Shown here piece by piece: positions 17,104 through 25,520 of a stretch of DNA of 35,578 nt. The notes beneath the pieces are model-generated. The model saw only the letters and a program-made list of their open reading frames with translations. It did no database searches and was not told the origin of the DNA. The stretch is from an uncultured Succinivibrio sp. GTDB lineage: Bacteria; Pseudomonadota; Gammaproteobacteria; Enterobacterales; Succinivibrionaceae. The DNA lies in assembly GCA_900767695.1 (NCBI GenBank), contig CAAGAC010000094.1, forward strand, positions 1-35,578, in the 5' to 3' direction. Position 1 is the first letter of the stretch; each line of letters starts with the position of its first letter. The position numbers and the translations under genes were made by a program.

Positions 17104-17750
17104 GGCACCACTCCCTTGGCGGCGATCTCCCTGATCTGCTCGTTCATGAAATCTGCAAGATCGTTGTCGGCATTCTCCTTTACGGCCTCGTATCTCACGT
17201 GCATGTCATTCATGCGCTGCATGGCGCCTTTGAGCTTGTCAACGTCATGCCTGCCGTCGTAAGTCCTGATTGACTGGCGTTCCATGCGGAATAGCACCAG
17301 GGTGCACACCCTCAGTCCCTTGGTCAGGTAAAGCGTCCTCGCCCCGCGGTTGGCAATCACGATGATCTTGTTCCCGTGGAAACCGGGGTTTATGTACTGG
17401 CTTATGGCGGCGTCAAGCCCTATCTCCGCATAGCTGTTGCGATTCATGATCAGGCCGTTCACGTCCTGCGGCAGATGTATGAGCTCAGCGGAATGGCCGG
17501 TGATGAACTCTCCTGGGCCAAGCGGATAGCCGTCCTCGCACCCGCTCAGCGACACTTCCTCCATTCCCTGCTTGATGTCCTCCTTTCGCAAGGCGTCCAA
17601 GTGCAGGTCGCCGCCCTTGAACACTTGGATTTTGTCTCCAAGCGTCAGATCGATGCTGCCCGGCTGGATGTTGTCCAGCACCAGAGGCGATATTGACAGC
17701 TTGCGCTCCGTTATCAAGTCCAGGATGACGCGGTCGCTCAGTGAAGACAT
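17100..17750 (-). CDS. DCD/dUTPase-fold protein resembling dCTP deaminase but lacking catalytic residues
   Basis: 216 residues. Residues 1-165 align well with E. coli dCTP deaminase: LSDRVILDLITERKLSI, IQPGSIDLTLGDK, LPQDVNGLIMNRNSYAEIGL, INPGFHG and LRVCTLVLFRM. At the active site the signature GRSSLARLGL reads NRNSYAEIGL: R104 is kept, but E. coli S111 and R115 correspond to N105 and E109, and the general base E138 corresponds to V131. It is therefore unlikely to deaminate dCTP and more likely binds a nucleotide. A C-terminal extension of about 50 residues is charged and helical (RMNDMHVRYEAVKENADNDL). The start at 17750 has GGGGGAGAAG upstream and fits the Dcd N-terminus; the longer frame to 17876 does not. 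It is coupled by ATGA overlap to a small membrane protein. A degenerate housekeeping dcd or a nucleotide-sensing conflict protein are the options. Confidence 0.75.
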   Translation of the reverse strand: MSSLSDRVILDLITERKLSISPLVLDNIQPGSIDLTLGDKIQVFKGGDLHLDALRKEDIKQGMEEVSLSGCEDGYPLGPGEFITGHSAELIHLPQDVNGLIMNRNSYAEIGLDAAISQYINPGFHGNKIIVIANRGARTLYLTKGLRVCTLVLFRMERQSIRTYDGRHDVDKLKGAMQRMNDMHVRYEAVKENADNDLADFMNEQIREIAAKGVVP

Positions 17751-18179
17751 GGCTTCTCCCCCGTCAGAAACATGTCCGAATCTTACATCAGTTTTTCCAC
17801 TCAAAAATTGGCAGCGCTTTCCATGTGCTGTCGAGGCATGAACATTTGCTGACATCATCAAAATGCTCCTGCTCACGATTCCATAATCGCATGTGCCGTC
17901 CGATCCAGCCTAGCCCCTTGCCGCTGCGTGTTTTCACCCAGCACTTGGCATGGGCCTTGGTTCCAAGCTCAAGTTCCAGACTTGCCTCCCGCCCACGCGG
18001 CGAGGAAGATCGCCCTTGGGCGAACGCGTGTGCAGGCATGCCTGCTTGCAGAAAGCAGCGGAGCAAGACGCTGGCGACAGCGGGGAGACGGAAGAAAAAA
18101 CGACGGCTTGAGACAGCCTCCTGCACATGGGAGGCCATCCTTGCCGCAGCCATGGCTCCGCATCTGCGTCGCTGCGGTG
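17751..18179. other. Intergenic stretch before smpB with a possible ORF end
   Basis: No gene can be called firmly. On the minus strand a frame ends at 17788 with a stretch of ordinary composition (WIGRHMRLWNREQEHFDDV and ALPIFEWKN), about 37 bases upstream of the DCD-like start. Its N-terminal half is arginine- and serine-rich and looks non-coding, so this may be the tail of a decayed gene that once headed the same operon. Confidence 0.3.
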
Positions 18180-18208
18180 TTGTGCGCGCCCGCGCGCGCC
18201 CCTACAAT
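18180..18208 (+). promoter_or_regulatory. smpB promoter
   Basis: TTGTGC (18180-18185) and TACAAT (18203-18208) are separated by 17 bases, a good sigma-70 pair, about 50 bases before the smpB ATG. Confidence 0.6.
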
Positions 18209-18257
18209 ATGCTGATGCGCCGCAAGGCTTTCCCACCGGCGCTATGGAGGCAACGGC

Positions 18258-18737
18258 ATGTCTGGCAAGAAGAAGAAACTGGGCGACAACGTAATCGCGG
18301 TCAACAAGCGCGCCAACTTCGAGTACTTCATCGAGGAGCGCATCGAGGCCGGGCTGTCGCTGCAGGGCTGGGAGGTCAAGTCGCTGCGCGCAGGCCGCGC
18401 CAACATCTCCGAGGCCTATGTGACGCTCAAGGGCAACGAGGCCATCCTGCTCGGGTCGATCATCAACCCGCTCAAGACCTCCTGCGCCTTCGTCATAAGC
18501 GACCCGACCCGCACCCGCAAGCTCCTCCTCAACCGCCGCGAGATCTCGCGCCTCATCGGCAAGGCCCAGCGCCAGGGCTACACCATCATCCCGCTCAAGC
18601 TCTACTGGAAGGGGCACCTCGTGAAGCTCGAGATCGGCGTTGCCAAGGGCAAGCAGGAGCACGACAAGCGCGACTCGATAAAGGACAGGGAGTGGCAGCG
18701 CGACAAGGAGCGCGTCATGAAGAAGAGTTTCAAGTAG
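18258..18737 (+). CDS. smpB: SsrA-binding protein SmpB
   Basis: 159 residues, normal length. The OB-fold core is intact: ANFEYFIEERIEAGLSLQGWEVKSLRAGRANI, then RKLLLNRREI and a C-terminal basic tail (DSIKDREWQRDKERVMKKSFK) that enters the empty mRNA channel of a stalled ribosome. SmpB carries tmRNA to ribosomes stuck on broken messages, releasing them and tagging the unfinished protein. GGAGG lies ten bases before the ATG. It is followed by a hairpin terminator and then ssrA, its RNA partner, so both components of trans-translation are side by side but separately transcribed. It ends in TAG. Confidence 0.97.
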   Translation: MSGKKKKLGDNVIAVNKRANFEYFIEERIEAGLSLQGWEVKSLRAGRANISEAYVTLKGNEAILLGSIINPLKTSCAFVISDPTRTRKLLLNRREISRLIGKAQRQGYTIIPLKLYWKGHLVKLEIGVAKGKQEHDKRDSIKDREWQRDKERVMKKSFK

Positions 18738-18770
18738 GCGCCTCTGCAAAGCCTCAGGCAGGTCTCCATC

Positions 18771-18802
18771 CCAGGGCCGCCGCAGCAATGCGGCGGCCCT
18801 GG
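18771..18802 (+). terminator. Hairpin terminator after smpB
   Basis: A perfect 14-bp GC-rich stem (18771-18784 with 18789-18802) around a GCAA tetraloop, 33 bases after the smpB stop. The following bases are CGCTTCTCC, not a clean T-tract. Confidence 0.65.
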
Positions 18803-18837
18803 CGCTTCTCCGGAGGCGCGGCGCTTTTTCCCGCCCC

Positions 18838-18866
18838 TTGCGAACTTGCTCTTTTGACTTCATAAT
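18838..18866 (+). promoter_or_regulatory. ssrA promoter
   Basis: TTGCGA (18838-18843) and CATAAT (18861-18866) with 17 bases between; the -10 ends ten bases before the mature 5' end of tmRNA. Confidence 0.65.
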
Positions 18867-18876
18867 ATATTGGCTC

Positions 18877-19238
18877 GGGGGTGTTTCTGGTTTCGACCGG
18901 AAGCGTGAATTCCGAGGCGCATGCCGAGGTGCGGAACCTCGCTAAAAATCTGCAAAAAAATAGTCGCAAACGACGAAACCTACGCTTTAGCAGCTTAATA
19001 ACCTGCTCGAAGCCCTCGGTGCTTGGCCTTTCCAGTGACGCCAGGCGATGCCGGGGTCGGTTTTCACTGGATCGTGTGGAACCCCCGCCTGAGGGCGAAG
19101 CATTAAAGAAAACTTTCGGGCTGGGCAGACGGCAACGTGGCAATCCGCAGCCTCTGTCGAGATCAATGACTGCCTAAGCATGTAGTGCTGAAGCTGAAGC
19201 CTTTTGGGACGAGGGTTCGACTCCCTCCACCTCCACCA
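18877..19238 (+). ncRNA. ssrA: Transfer-messenger RNA (tmRNA)
   Basis: 362 bases. The 5' end GGGGGTG pairs with CACCTCC before the 3' ACCA, giving a seven-pair acceptor stem whose third pair is G-U, the alanine identity element read by alanyl-tRNA synthetase. GGTTTCGACCGG follows at the 5' side and GGGTTCGACTCCC forms the T arm at the 3' side. The tag frame resumes at GCA 18966 and encodes ANDETYALAA before tandem TAA codons (18996-19001); the five bases before it, TAGTC, match E. coli. The product tags stalled proteins for ClpXP/ClpAP. The encoded tag differs from the E. coli one only by Thr for Asn at position 5. It is transcribed from its own promoter next to smpB. Confidence 0.97.
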
Positions 19239-19240
19239 GT

Positions 19241-19270
19241 TTGGCGCTTTCCGCCAAGCTTTTCCTTTTT
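19241..19270 (+). terminator. Intrinsic terminator of ssrA
   Basis: A 6-bp stem (19241-19246 with 19252-19257) beginning three bases after the CCA end, followed by GCTTTTCCTTTTT. Confidence 0.75.
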
Positions 19271-19277
19271 CTGAAGT

Positions 19278-19303
19278 TTCAAGCAGTTTGCCAACTGCTT
19301 GAA
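19278..19303. other. Perfect 11-bp hairpin downstream of ssrA
   Basis: Arms 19278-19288 and 19293-19303 are exact reverse complements around a 4-base loop, just behind the ssrA terminator. It may be a back-up terminator; there is no T-tract. Confidence 0.5.
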
Positions 19304-19383
19304 ATCCATGTGAAGTGCCTAGCAAGATCCCGGTGCCTGCCGCAGGCAGGACAAGTTTGAAGCCATGCATCAAGTCCTGGAAA

Positions 19384-19420
19384 ATGCATACGGATGCATA
19401 CCGTATACATCCGTATACAT
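19384..19420. repeat. 10-bp-periodic palindromic array upstream of ettA
   Basis: The stretch is built of four near-identical 10-base units: ATGCATACGG, ATGCATA, then CCGTATACAT twice in tandem (19401-19410, 19411-19420). The first two are close reverse complements of the last two, so the arms 19385-19400 and 19404-19419 match at 14 of 16 positions around CCG. One unit per helical turn with dyad symmetry is what a cooperative operator looks like. It is about 190 bases before the ettA start; what binds is unknown. Confidence 0.55.
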
Positions 19421-19609
19421 TCCAGCATGCAGGTGCGCCGACCCCGCGATCGTCATTTGAGACGATGCTGGCGGCGGCAATGAAGCCCTGCTGATGCAAT
19501 GGCGCCGGGGCTGAGACTGCGGGCAGCCTTCACCAAAGACCTTTTCATTCACCAAAAACTTCCCCTGACGCTTCCTTTGGAGCCATGGGGACAACAGGAA
19601 CACCAGCGC

Positions 19610-21274
<1,665 letters not shown>

Positions 21275-21292
21275 GGGAAGGACCGCCTTCAA

Positions 21293-21326
21293 GCAGGGCC
21301 GCCCCGCCAAAGCAGGGCGGCCCTGC
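21293..21326. terminator. Hairpin between convergent ettA and the GNAT gene
   Basis: A 12-bp stem (21293-21304 with 21315-21326) and 10-base loop, between the ends of two converging genes; no T-tract. Confidence 0.6.
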
Positions 21327-21351
21327 CGTCTATTGGCTGCCTGGGATTTGG

Positions 21352-21912
21352 CTATTGGGCCGGATGGGCGGGGCTTAGCGCCATGAAGAGGTAGTGCGCG
21401 GGAGGCTTTGCCGAGGCCTTGGTGATGGCAAAGCCCGCGCCCTGGGCCGAGCGCAGGGCCTTGATGTCGTCAAAGAGCGCGAGCGTCGAGATCCCGCGCA
21501 GCACGTTCTTGTCGTAGCAGCGCGCCGAGTAGCGGCGGAGCTTCGTGGAGATCCCCTTGCCCTGCCACTTGGGATCGACCGCGACGTAGAGCTCGTGGAT
21601 GATCCCCTGCCCGAACTCGGCCTCCTGGAACATGAAGAGGTCAAAGCCCGCAAGGCTCCCGTCCCTGGCCTCGGCGATGCTCATGAGCTCGGGGGCGCGG
21701 AACATGTAGACCCAGCGCAGCCACCCCGGCATCGGCAGCCTGAATACCCGGTCGTAGAGCTGCTCGACGCGCTTGAGATCGGCGCGGCGGCCGCGGCGGA
21801 ACACAAGCTCCCCGCACTGCTCGTCAAGATCCCGCCTCACGCCCTTGGAGCGCCTCATGTTCTCCCTAAAGAGCGAGAAGCCCCTCATCCTGTGTTCGAG
21901 GCTGTGCAGCAT
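21352..21912 (-). CDS. GNAT family N-acetyltransferase
   Basis: 186 residues. The acetyl-CoA-binding loop is clear: IIHELYVAVDPKWQGKGIST (strand 4 plus V-x-P-x-x-Q-G-K-G at about 112-120), followed by a helix and the ALRSAQGAGFAITKAS segment typical of the GNAT C-terminal half. The first 30 residues are basic and may be an extra helix. It should transfer an acetyl group to a small molecule, a protein N-terminus or an antibiotic-like amine; the substrate is not readable. The start at 21912 is chosen because GGGAGG lies six bases upstream, while the ATG at 21933 has none. It is divergent from the first periplasmic binding protein, with about 170 bases between them. Confidence 0.82.
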   Translation of the reverse strand: MLHSLEHRMRGFSLFRENMRRSKGVRRDLDEQCGELVFRRGRRADLKRVEQLYDRVFRLPMPGWLRWVYMFRAPELMSIAEARDGSLAGFDLFMFQEAEFGQGIIHELYVAVDPKWQGKGISTKLRRYSARCYDKNVLRGISTLALFDDIKALRSAQGAGFAITKASAKPPAHYLFMALSPAHPAQ

Positions 21913-22084
21913 TTTTGCCTCCCTGCGGTGCATCTGTCGGGCTCAGGCGGCGCAAAGACTCCGCCCGGCTCCTATGTTAAAGTCTATACTGTGCCTGTCT
22001 TACGCGCCTTGCGGCGTGCCGCAAACAGGCGATCTCAACTACTACTAGAGGAACGGAAGGGACGACCTTCCGGCAAGGATGCAA

Positions 22085-22852
22085 ATGTCGATTCTCAAGA
22101 AAGCCATGATGTCACTGGTTGGCGCCGCCGCAATCGCGGCCGCCGCCGCTTCAGCCCCCGCCTCCGCCGAGGAGAAGGTGGTGCGCGTGGGCACCGAGCC
22201 CTCGTTCGCCCCGTTCGAGTTCATGGACGAGAAGACCAAGGAGCTGACGGGCTTCGACATCGACCTCATCAACGCGATCGGCAAGGCCGCCGGATTCAAG
22301 GTCGAGATGCACACGATGCCCTTCGACGGCATCATTCCGGCCATCCTCACCGGCTCCCTCGACGCCGCCCTCTCGGCCTTCACCATCACCGACGAGCGCA
22401 AGAAGCGCGTCGACTTCTCCGAGCCCTACTACAAGGCCGGCCTCGGCGTGATCATCCGCAACGACGTTAAGGACAAGGTGAAGTCCGTCAATGATCTCAA
22501 GGGCATGAAGATCTGCGGCCAGATCGGCACCTCCGGCGCGATGTACGCCTCGAAGATCGAGGGCGCCACCGTCACCCAGTTCAACACCGCCCCCGAGACC
22601 TACCTCGAGCTGCGCAAGGGCGGCTGCGACGCGGTCATCAACGACCGCCCGGTGCACGCCTACTACATGGCGACCGTCAAGCCCGACGATCTCACCCTGC
22701 TCCCCGACTACGTGACCGCCGAGGACTACGGCATCGTCATGAGCAAGTCCGAGCCCGACACCCAGAAGCTCATCAACGACGGCCTGGCGAAGATCCACGC
22801 CGACGGCACCTTCGATCAGATCTACAAGAAGTGGTTCGGCGCGGCCAAGTAA
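22085..22852 (+). CDS. Periplasmic amino-acid-binding protein (SBP family 3), copy 1
   Basis: 255 residues. A Sec signal peptide (ILKKAMMSLVGAAAIAAA, cut probably after ASA at 28) is followed by VRVGTEPSFAPFEF, GFDIDLINAI and FTITDERKKRVDFSEPYY, the ArgT/HisJ/GlnH family pattern. The Arg of DER normally binds the amino-acid carboxylate, and the Asp in KGGCDAVIND the amino group. The protein would capture a polar amino acid in the periplasm for an ABC importer, but no permease or ATPase gene is adjacent. Of the two nearby ATGs (22079 and 22085), the second has AAGG at a usable distance. A strong terminator closes the gene. It is the first of three paralogues; a toxin-antitoxin module separates it from the next. 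Confidence 0.93.
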   Translation: MSILKKAMMSLVGAAAIAAAAASAPASAEEKVVRVGTEPSFAPFEFMDEKTKELTGFDIDLINAIGKAAGFKVEMHTMPFDGIIPAILTGSLDAALSAFTITDERKKRVDFSEPYYKAGLGVIIRNDVKDKVKSVNDLKGMKICGQIGTSGAMYASKIEGATVTQFNTAPETYLELRKGGCDAVINDRPVHAYYMATVKPDDLTLLPDYVTAEDYGIVMSKSEPDTQKLINDGLAKIHADGTFDQIYKKWFGAAK

Positions 22853-22867
22853 GGTCCTGCCCTGAAC

Positions 22868-22899
22868 TCAAAAGCGCCGGCAAGTGCCGGCGCTTTTGA
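22868..22899 (+). terminator. Intrinsic terminator of binding protein copy 1
   Basis: A 14-bp perfect stem (22868-22881 with 22886-22899) ending in CGCTTTTGA, 16 bases after the stop. The A-rich left arm would also give a T-run on the minus strand, so it may also stop higBA transcripts converging from the right. Confidence 0.8.
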
Positions 22900-22941
22900 T
22901 CTGCGCGGGTCATTGCCCGCGCCATCGCGGAATCAGAGGCG

Positions 22942-24006
22942 CTATGCGCTCTCTGTACTGGCAAAGGCGTGCTTCAGATCGTTGTACGTCCTGCAGTCTA
23001 TTCTCTTGTCGTTCTGAAGCATCCCGACCACTATCCCGCTATCCACTCCCTCGCTCTCTGCGAATGACTTGATGGCGGACTTGGTCAGGTTCCCGGAGTT
23101 CTTGTCCAGGAAAGCCTCATACTCAGCCGGAGGGATCAGGAAATTCCTGGCAAAGGCATCGGCTTTCTGCTCGTCATCGGGCGTCAGATGTCCCCAGCGG
23201 TAAAAGTCTCCATTGACGATGTGCCCAGCCTCACGGAAGAAATTGAAGCAGAAAGCATCTGCTGTCTTCCTCCTGTCAGTAAGTCCCATTACAACGGTCT
23301 TGCCATAAGGGAACGAGGCGCTATGGATGTCAGATCCATCCAACGGTGGGAGGATCACCATGGCTATCCCGCACAAGTTCAGGATCTGCTGCATGCCGTC
23401 CAAATCAGGCGTGGCACGGGAGGCTAGCGGCTTCAGTTCCTTCAAGCAGGAGCAAAGCTTCCTTATGTTCAGGACTCCAAGTTCCTGCTGCCTAGCCTCG
23501 ATGCAGGCCTTCTGACACCATGCCAGAGCCAGCAAGTCTGATTTTTCAGTGATTCTGGCATCTCTAAGCGCGACATTAACCGCAAACTTTTCCGAGCAGA
23601 TCACGTTCAGGTCCGCAACCTCGAAAAATTTGCGCAAGTTAATTATCTTCTCTGAAATGTCTTTGGTTTTCGGTACCCACCCTAGTGCTGACAAGGCGGA
23701 GTAGCCGATCCGGACCACGAACTCGCTCTCCCCTTCGGTCTTGAGTTCCTCCTTAACCTTAAGCAGGTCGGCGCGATACTCGCTCTCCATCTTCAGCCAA
23801 GTGGCGGCAGGCACATCAAAGACCATCTCAAGCTTCTGCGCCGTCTCTGGGGTAACAGGAGCCTTTCCCTTCAGCAGCAGGCATAAGTTCTTTTCGCTGG
23901 TGTTCATTCTGATCGCCAGCTCTCTCTGGGTCATGTGGCGCGGTTCAATAAAATCCTTGATGATTTCCCCTGGAGGGACCGCAAACGTCTTAGTGCTTCT
24001 AGTCAT
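22942..24006 (-). CDS. higA: HigA-type antitoxin: XRE helix-turn-helix fused to an IrrE/ImmA-like domain
   Basis: 354 residues. The first 75 or so (PPGEIIKDF, MTQRELAIRMNTSEKNLCLLLKG) form the HigA-family helix-turn-helix, which binds the toxin promoter. The remainder resembles the ImmA/IrrE metallopeptidase fold: around 252-262 CFNFFREAGH stands where HExxH is expected, followed by EQKADAFARNFLIPP, the third-ligand helix. The first zinc His is Arg258 here, with Glu259 and His262 kept, so protease activity is doubtful. It should neutralise the HigB toxin upstream and repress the operon. Its ATG lies 15 bases after the higB stop, with a GGAGAGAGG site overlapping the higB end. Sequence is visibly AT-richer than the surroundings, suggesting transfer. 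A stand-alone stress regulator is the alternative. Confidence 0.82.
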   Translation of the reverse strand: MTRSTKTFAVPPGEIIKDFIEPRHMTQRELAIRMNTSEKNLCLLLKGKAPVTPETAQKLEMVFDVPAATWLKMESEYRADLLKVKEELKTEGESEFVVRIGYSALSALGWVPKTKDISEKIINLRKFFEVADLNVICSEKFAVNVALRDARITEKSDLLALAWCQKACIEARQQELGVLNIRKLCSCLKELKPLASRATPDLDGMQQILNLCGIAMVILPPLDGSDIHSASFPYGKTVVMGLTDRRKTADAFCFNFFREAGHIVNGDFYRWGHLTPDDEQKADAFARNFLIPPAEYEAFLDKNSGNLTKSAIKSFAESEGVDSGIVVGMLQNDKRIDCRTYNDLKHAFASTESA

Positions 24007-24021
24007 AACAAGCCTCTCTCC

Positions 24022-24309
24022 TCAGTCATAGTCAACAATCTCTATAATTGTGGAGGTTTCAGTTTTTTTCACCACAAAGATCAATCTGAATAGGTTATGC
24101 AAGCTCATTGCGTATTGGTTGTTGCGGTCACCTTTCAGTTTGTGACAGCCGCCAATCTTGTTCCGGAGCAGCTTTTCCAGCGATAAGAGTTGAAGTTCTT
24201 TCAATCTCTTCCCTAGCGTCTCCGCAACTTGCCTGCCAAGAGCCTTTTCTGCCTCTTTCTTGCTCTCGCAAATCTTCCTGAGCTTGTAGTTCTTGTAATC
24301 AATTATCAC
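24022..24309 (-). CDS. higB: HigB-type toxin (RelE/ParE superfamily mRNA interferase)
   Basis: 95 residues. The pattern KLRKICESKKEAEKALG, then LRNKIGGCHKLKGDRNNQYAMSL, NLFRLIFVV and the final strand STIIEIVDYD matches HigB/'plasmid maintenance killer' toxins: two helices followed by a beta sheet with the conserved H-x-L-K-G-D-R turn. Such toxins cleave mRNA on the ribosome when the antitoxin is lost. The toxin-first order is the hallmark of hig modules. The ATG at 24309 begins in an AT-rich region with an operator-like repeat just upstream. Base composition is unlike the neighbouring binding-protein genes. Ribosome-site support is weak. Confidence 0.82.
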   Translation of the reverse strand: MIIDYKNYKLRKICESKKEAEKALGRQVAETLGKRLKELQLLSLEKLLRNKIGGCHKLKGDRNNQYAMSLHNLFRLIFVVKKTETSTIIEIVDYD

Positions 24310-24326
24310 AGCTTATACCAAATATT

Positions 24327-24365
24327 TTTACCTTCTGGGTAAAGTAGTATGCATTTTCGGTAAAG
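24327..24365 (-). promoter_or_regulatory. Probable higBA operator
   Basis: TTTACC (24327-24332) and GGTAAA (24338-24343) form an inverted repeat with a 5-base spacer. GGTAAAG recurs at 24359-24365, exactly 21 bases (two helical turns) from its copy at 24338. The sites start 18 bases before higB, where HigA-type antitoxins bind. Which half is the primary site is not known. Confidence 0.5.
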
Positions 24366-24670
24366 ATCAATGTCCACCACCATCAAAAGACGAACTCGCT
24401 GGATATTTTCCTTTTCAGACGCTTGGGATTTACGCCATCTTATTTTTATTACTCTTTTTCAACATGTTGTTGATATGGCCAGCAAAGGTTTCAGCCTGCC
24501 TTGCCAGCAAGCCTGCCCATAGTGGGGCGTTAGCATGCCAATCCCGATCAAGCGTGCGCCAGCGCGGCACAGCGGCAGGTTGTATGGATCGCGTGGCTTA
24601 GACTTCAGTCAAGGACGGGCTGTGGCCCGTCCGCTAAAAGGCTTTTCAGGAATCTTTTGGAGTCAGACCT
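24366..24670. other. Intergenic stretch between higBA and binding protein copy 2
   Basis: About 300 bases with no credible gene. The half nearest higB is AT-rich; the half nearest the binding protein is GC-rich again. An 8-bp hairpin (24613-24620 with 24625-24632, loop TGTG) sits in the probable leader of the next gene, followed by GCTAAAAGGCTTTT. The change in composition near 24480 may mark the edge of the inserted module. Confidence 0.4.
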
Positions 24671-25441
24671 ATGAAGTTAAAGCACGCCATCATCGCCCTT
24701 GCCGCCTGCGCGGCCGCCGCGTCCTTCATGCCCTCGAGCGCGCTTGCCGCCGACAAGGTGATCAACGTGGGCACCGAGCCCGCCTTCGCGCCGTTCGAGT
24801 ACGTCAACGACAAGAGCAAGGACAAGGAGATCATCGGCTTCGACATCGACATGATCAACGCGATCGCCGACAAGGAGGGCTTCAAGGTCAAGTTCTACCC
24901 GATGCAGTTCGACAGCCTGATCCCGGCGGTGCTCACCGGCACCATCGACGCGGCGGTCGCAGGCATCACCATCACCGACGAGCGCAGGAAGAAGGTCGAC
25001 TTCTCCGATCCCTACTACAACGCAGGCCTCGGCATCATCATCAACAACAAGGTCAAGGACAGCGTGAAGTCCGCCGCCGATCTCAAGGGCCACAGGCTCT
25101 GCTCGCAGATCGGCACCTCGGGCGCCATGTACGCCTCTAAGGTTCCCGACTCGACCCTGACCACCTTCAACACCCCGCCCGAGTCCTACATCGAGCTCCA
25201 GAACGGCGGCTGCGACGCGGCAATCAACGACTACCCGGTGCACGCCTACTTCATGGAGACCTCCAAGCCCGCGAACCTCACGCTGCTGCCTGACCGCCTG
25301 ACCTCCGAGCAGTACGGCATCATGCTCTCAAAGCAGAAGCCCGAGGTCGCGAAGATGATAAACGACGGCCTTGCCAAGATCCGCGCGGACGGCACCTTCG
25401 ACAAGATCTACAAGAAGTGGTTCGGCGACGCCGCCGAATGA
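24671..25441 (+). CDS. Periplasmic amino-acid-binding protein (SBP family 3), copy 2
   Basis: 256 residues. The signal peptide LKHAIIALAACAAAASFM ends near ALA-ADK (about 27). The family core follows: INVGTEPAFAPFEYV, GFDIDMINAI, ITITDERRKKVDFSDPYY, GTSGAMYASKV and NGGCDAAINDYPVHAYF. Ligand-contacting Arg (DER) and Asp (GGCDAAIND) are in place. Compared with copy 1 there is a short insertion after APFEYVNDKS, but the two are clearly paralogues. Its role would be solute capture for an ABC importer encoded elsewhere. GGAG is nine bases before the ATG. It is followed after 79 bases by copy 3 in the same direction. Confidence 0.93.
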   Translation: MKLKHAIIALAACAAAASFMPSSALAADKVINVGTEPAFAPFEYVNDKSKDKEIIGFDIDMINAIADKEGFKVKFYPMQFDSLIPAVLTGTIDAAVAGITITDERRKKVDFSDPYYNAGLGIIINNKVKDSVKSAADLKGHRLCSQIGTSGAMYASKVPDSTLTTFNTPPESYIELQNGGCDAAINDYPVHAYFMETSKPANLTLLPDRLTSEQYGIMLSKQKPEVAKMINDGLAKIRADGTFDKIYKKWFGDAAE

Positions 25442-25449
25442 CGAGGGGA

Positions 25450-25471
25450 GGCGGGCGCCAGGGCGCCCGCT
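25450..25471 (+). terminator. GC hairpin between binding protein copies 2 and 3
   Basis: An 8-bp stem (25451-25458 with 25463-25470) with a CAGG loop, nine bases after the copy 2 stop. Without a T-tract it probably tunes or stabilises the message rather than ending it. Confidence 0.4.
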
Positions 25472-25520
25472 CCTGCCCTAGCTTTCTGAAACTGCGCGGC
25501 GCTGCCGCAAGGAGACTGCC

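Noticed and set aside
17934..18863. Minus-strand open frame of 309 codons over smpB
   Set aside because: Antisense to smpB and its terminator; Leu/Val/Ala-rich shadow composition.
18877..19238. Genomic island integrated at ssrA
   Set aside because: No integrase and no repeat of the ssrA 3' end is visible nearby; terminators and ettA follow directly.
19499..19609. Longer ettA start at 19499
   Set aside because: The extra 37 residues match nothing in the family and have no ribosome site; MPQFIYTM at 19610 is the usual N-terminus.
21394..22470. Long plus-strand open frame of 358 codons over the GNAT gene and start of binding protein copy 1
   Set aside because: It runs antisense or out of frame to two clear genes, has arginine-, glycine- and alanine-rich low-complexity composition, and is a by-product of high GC.
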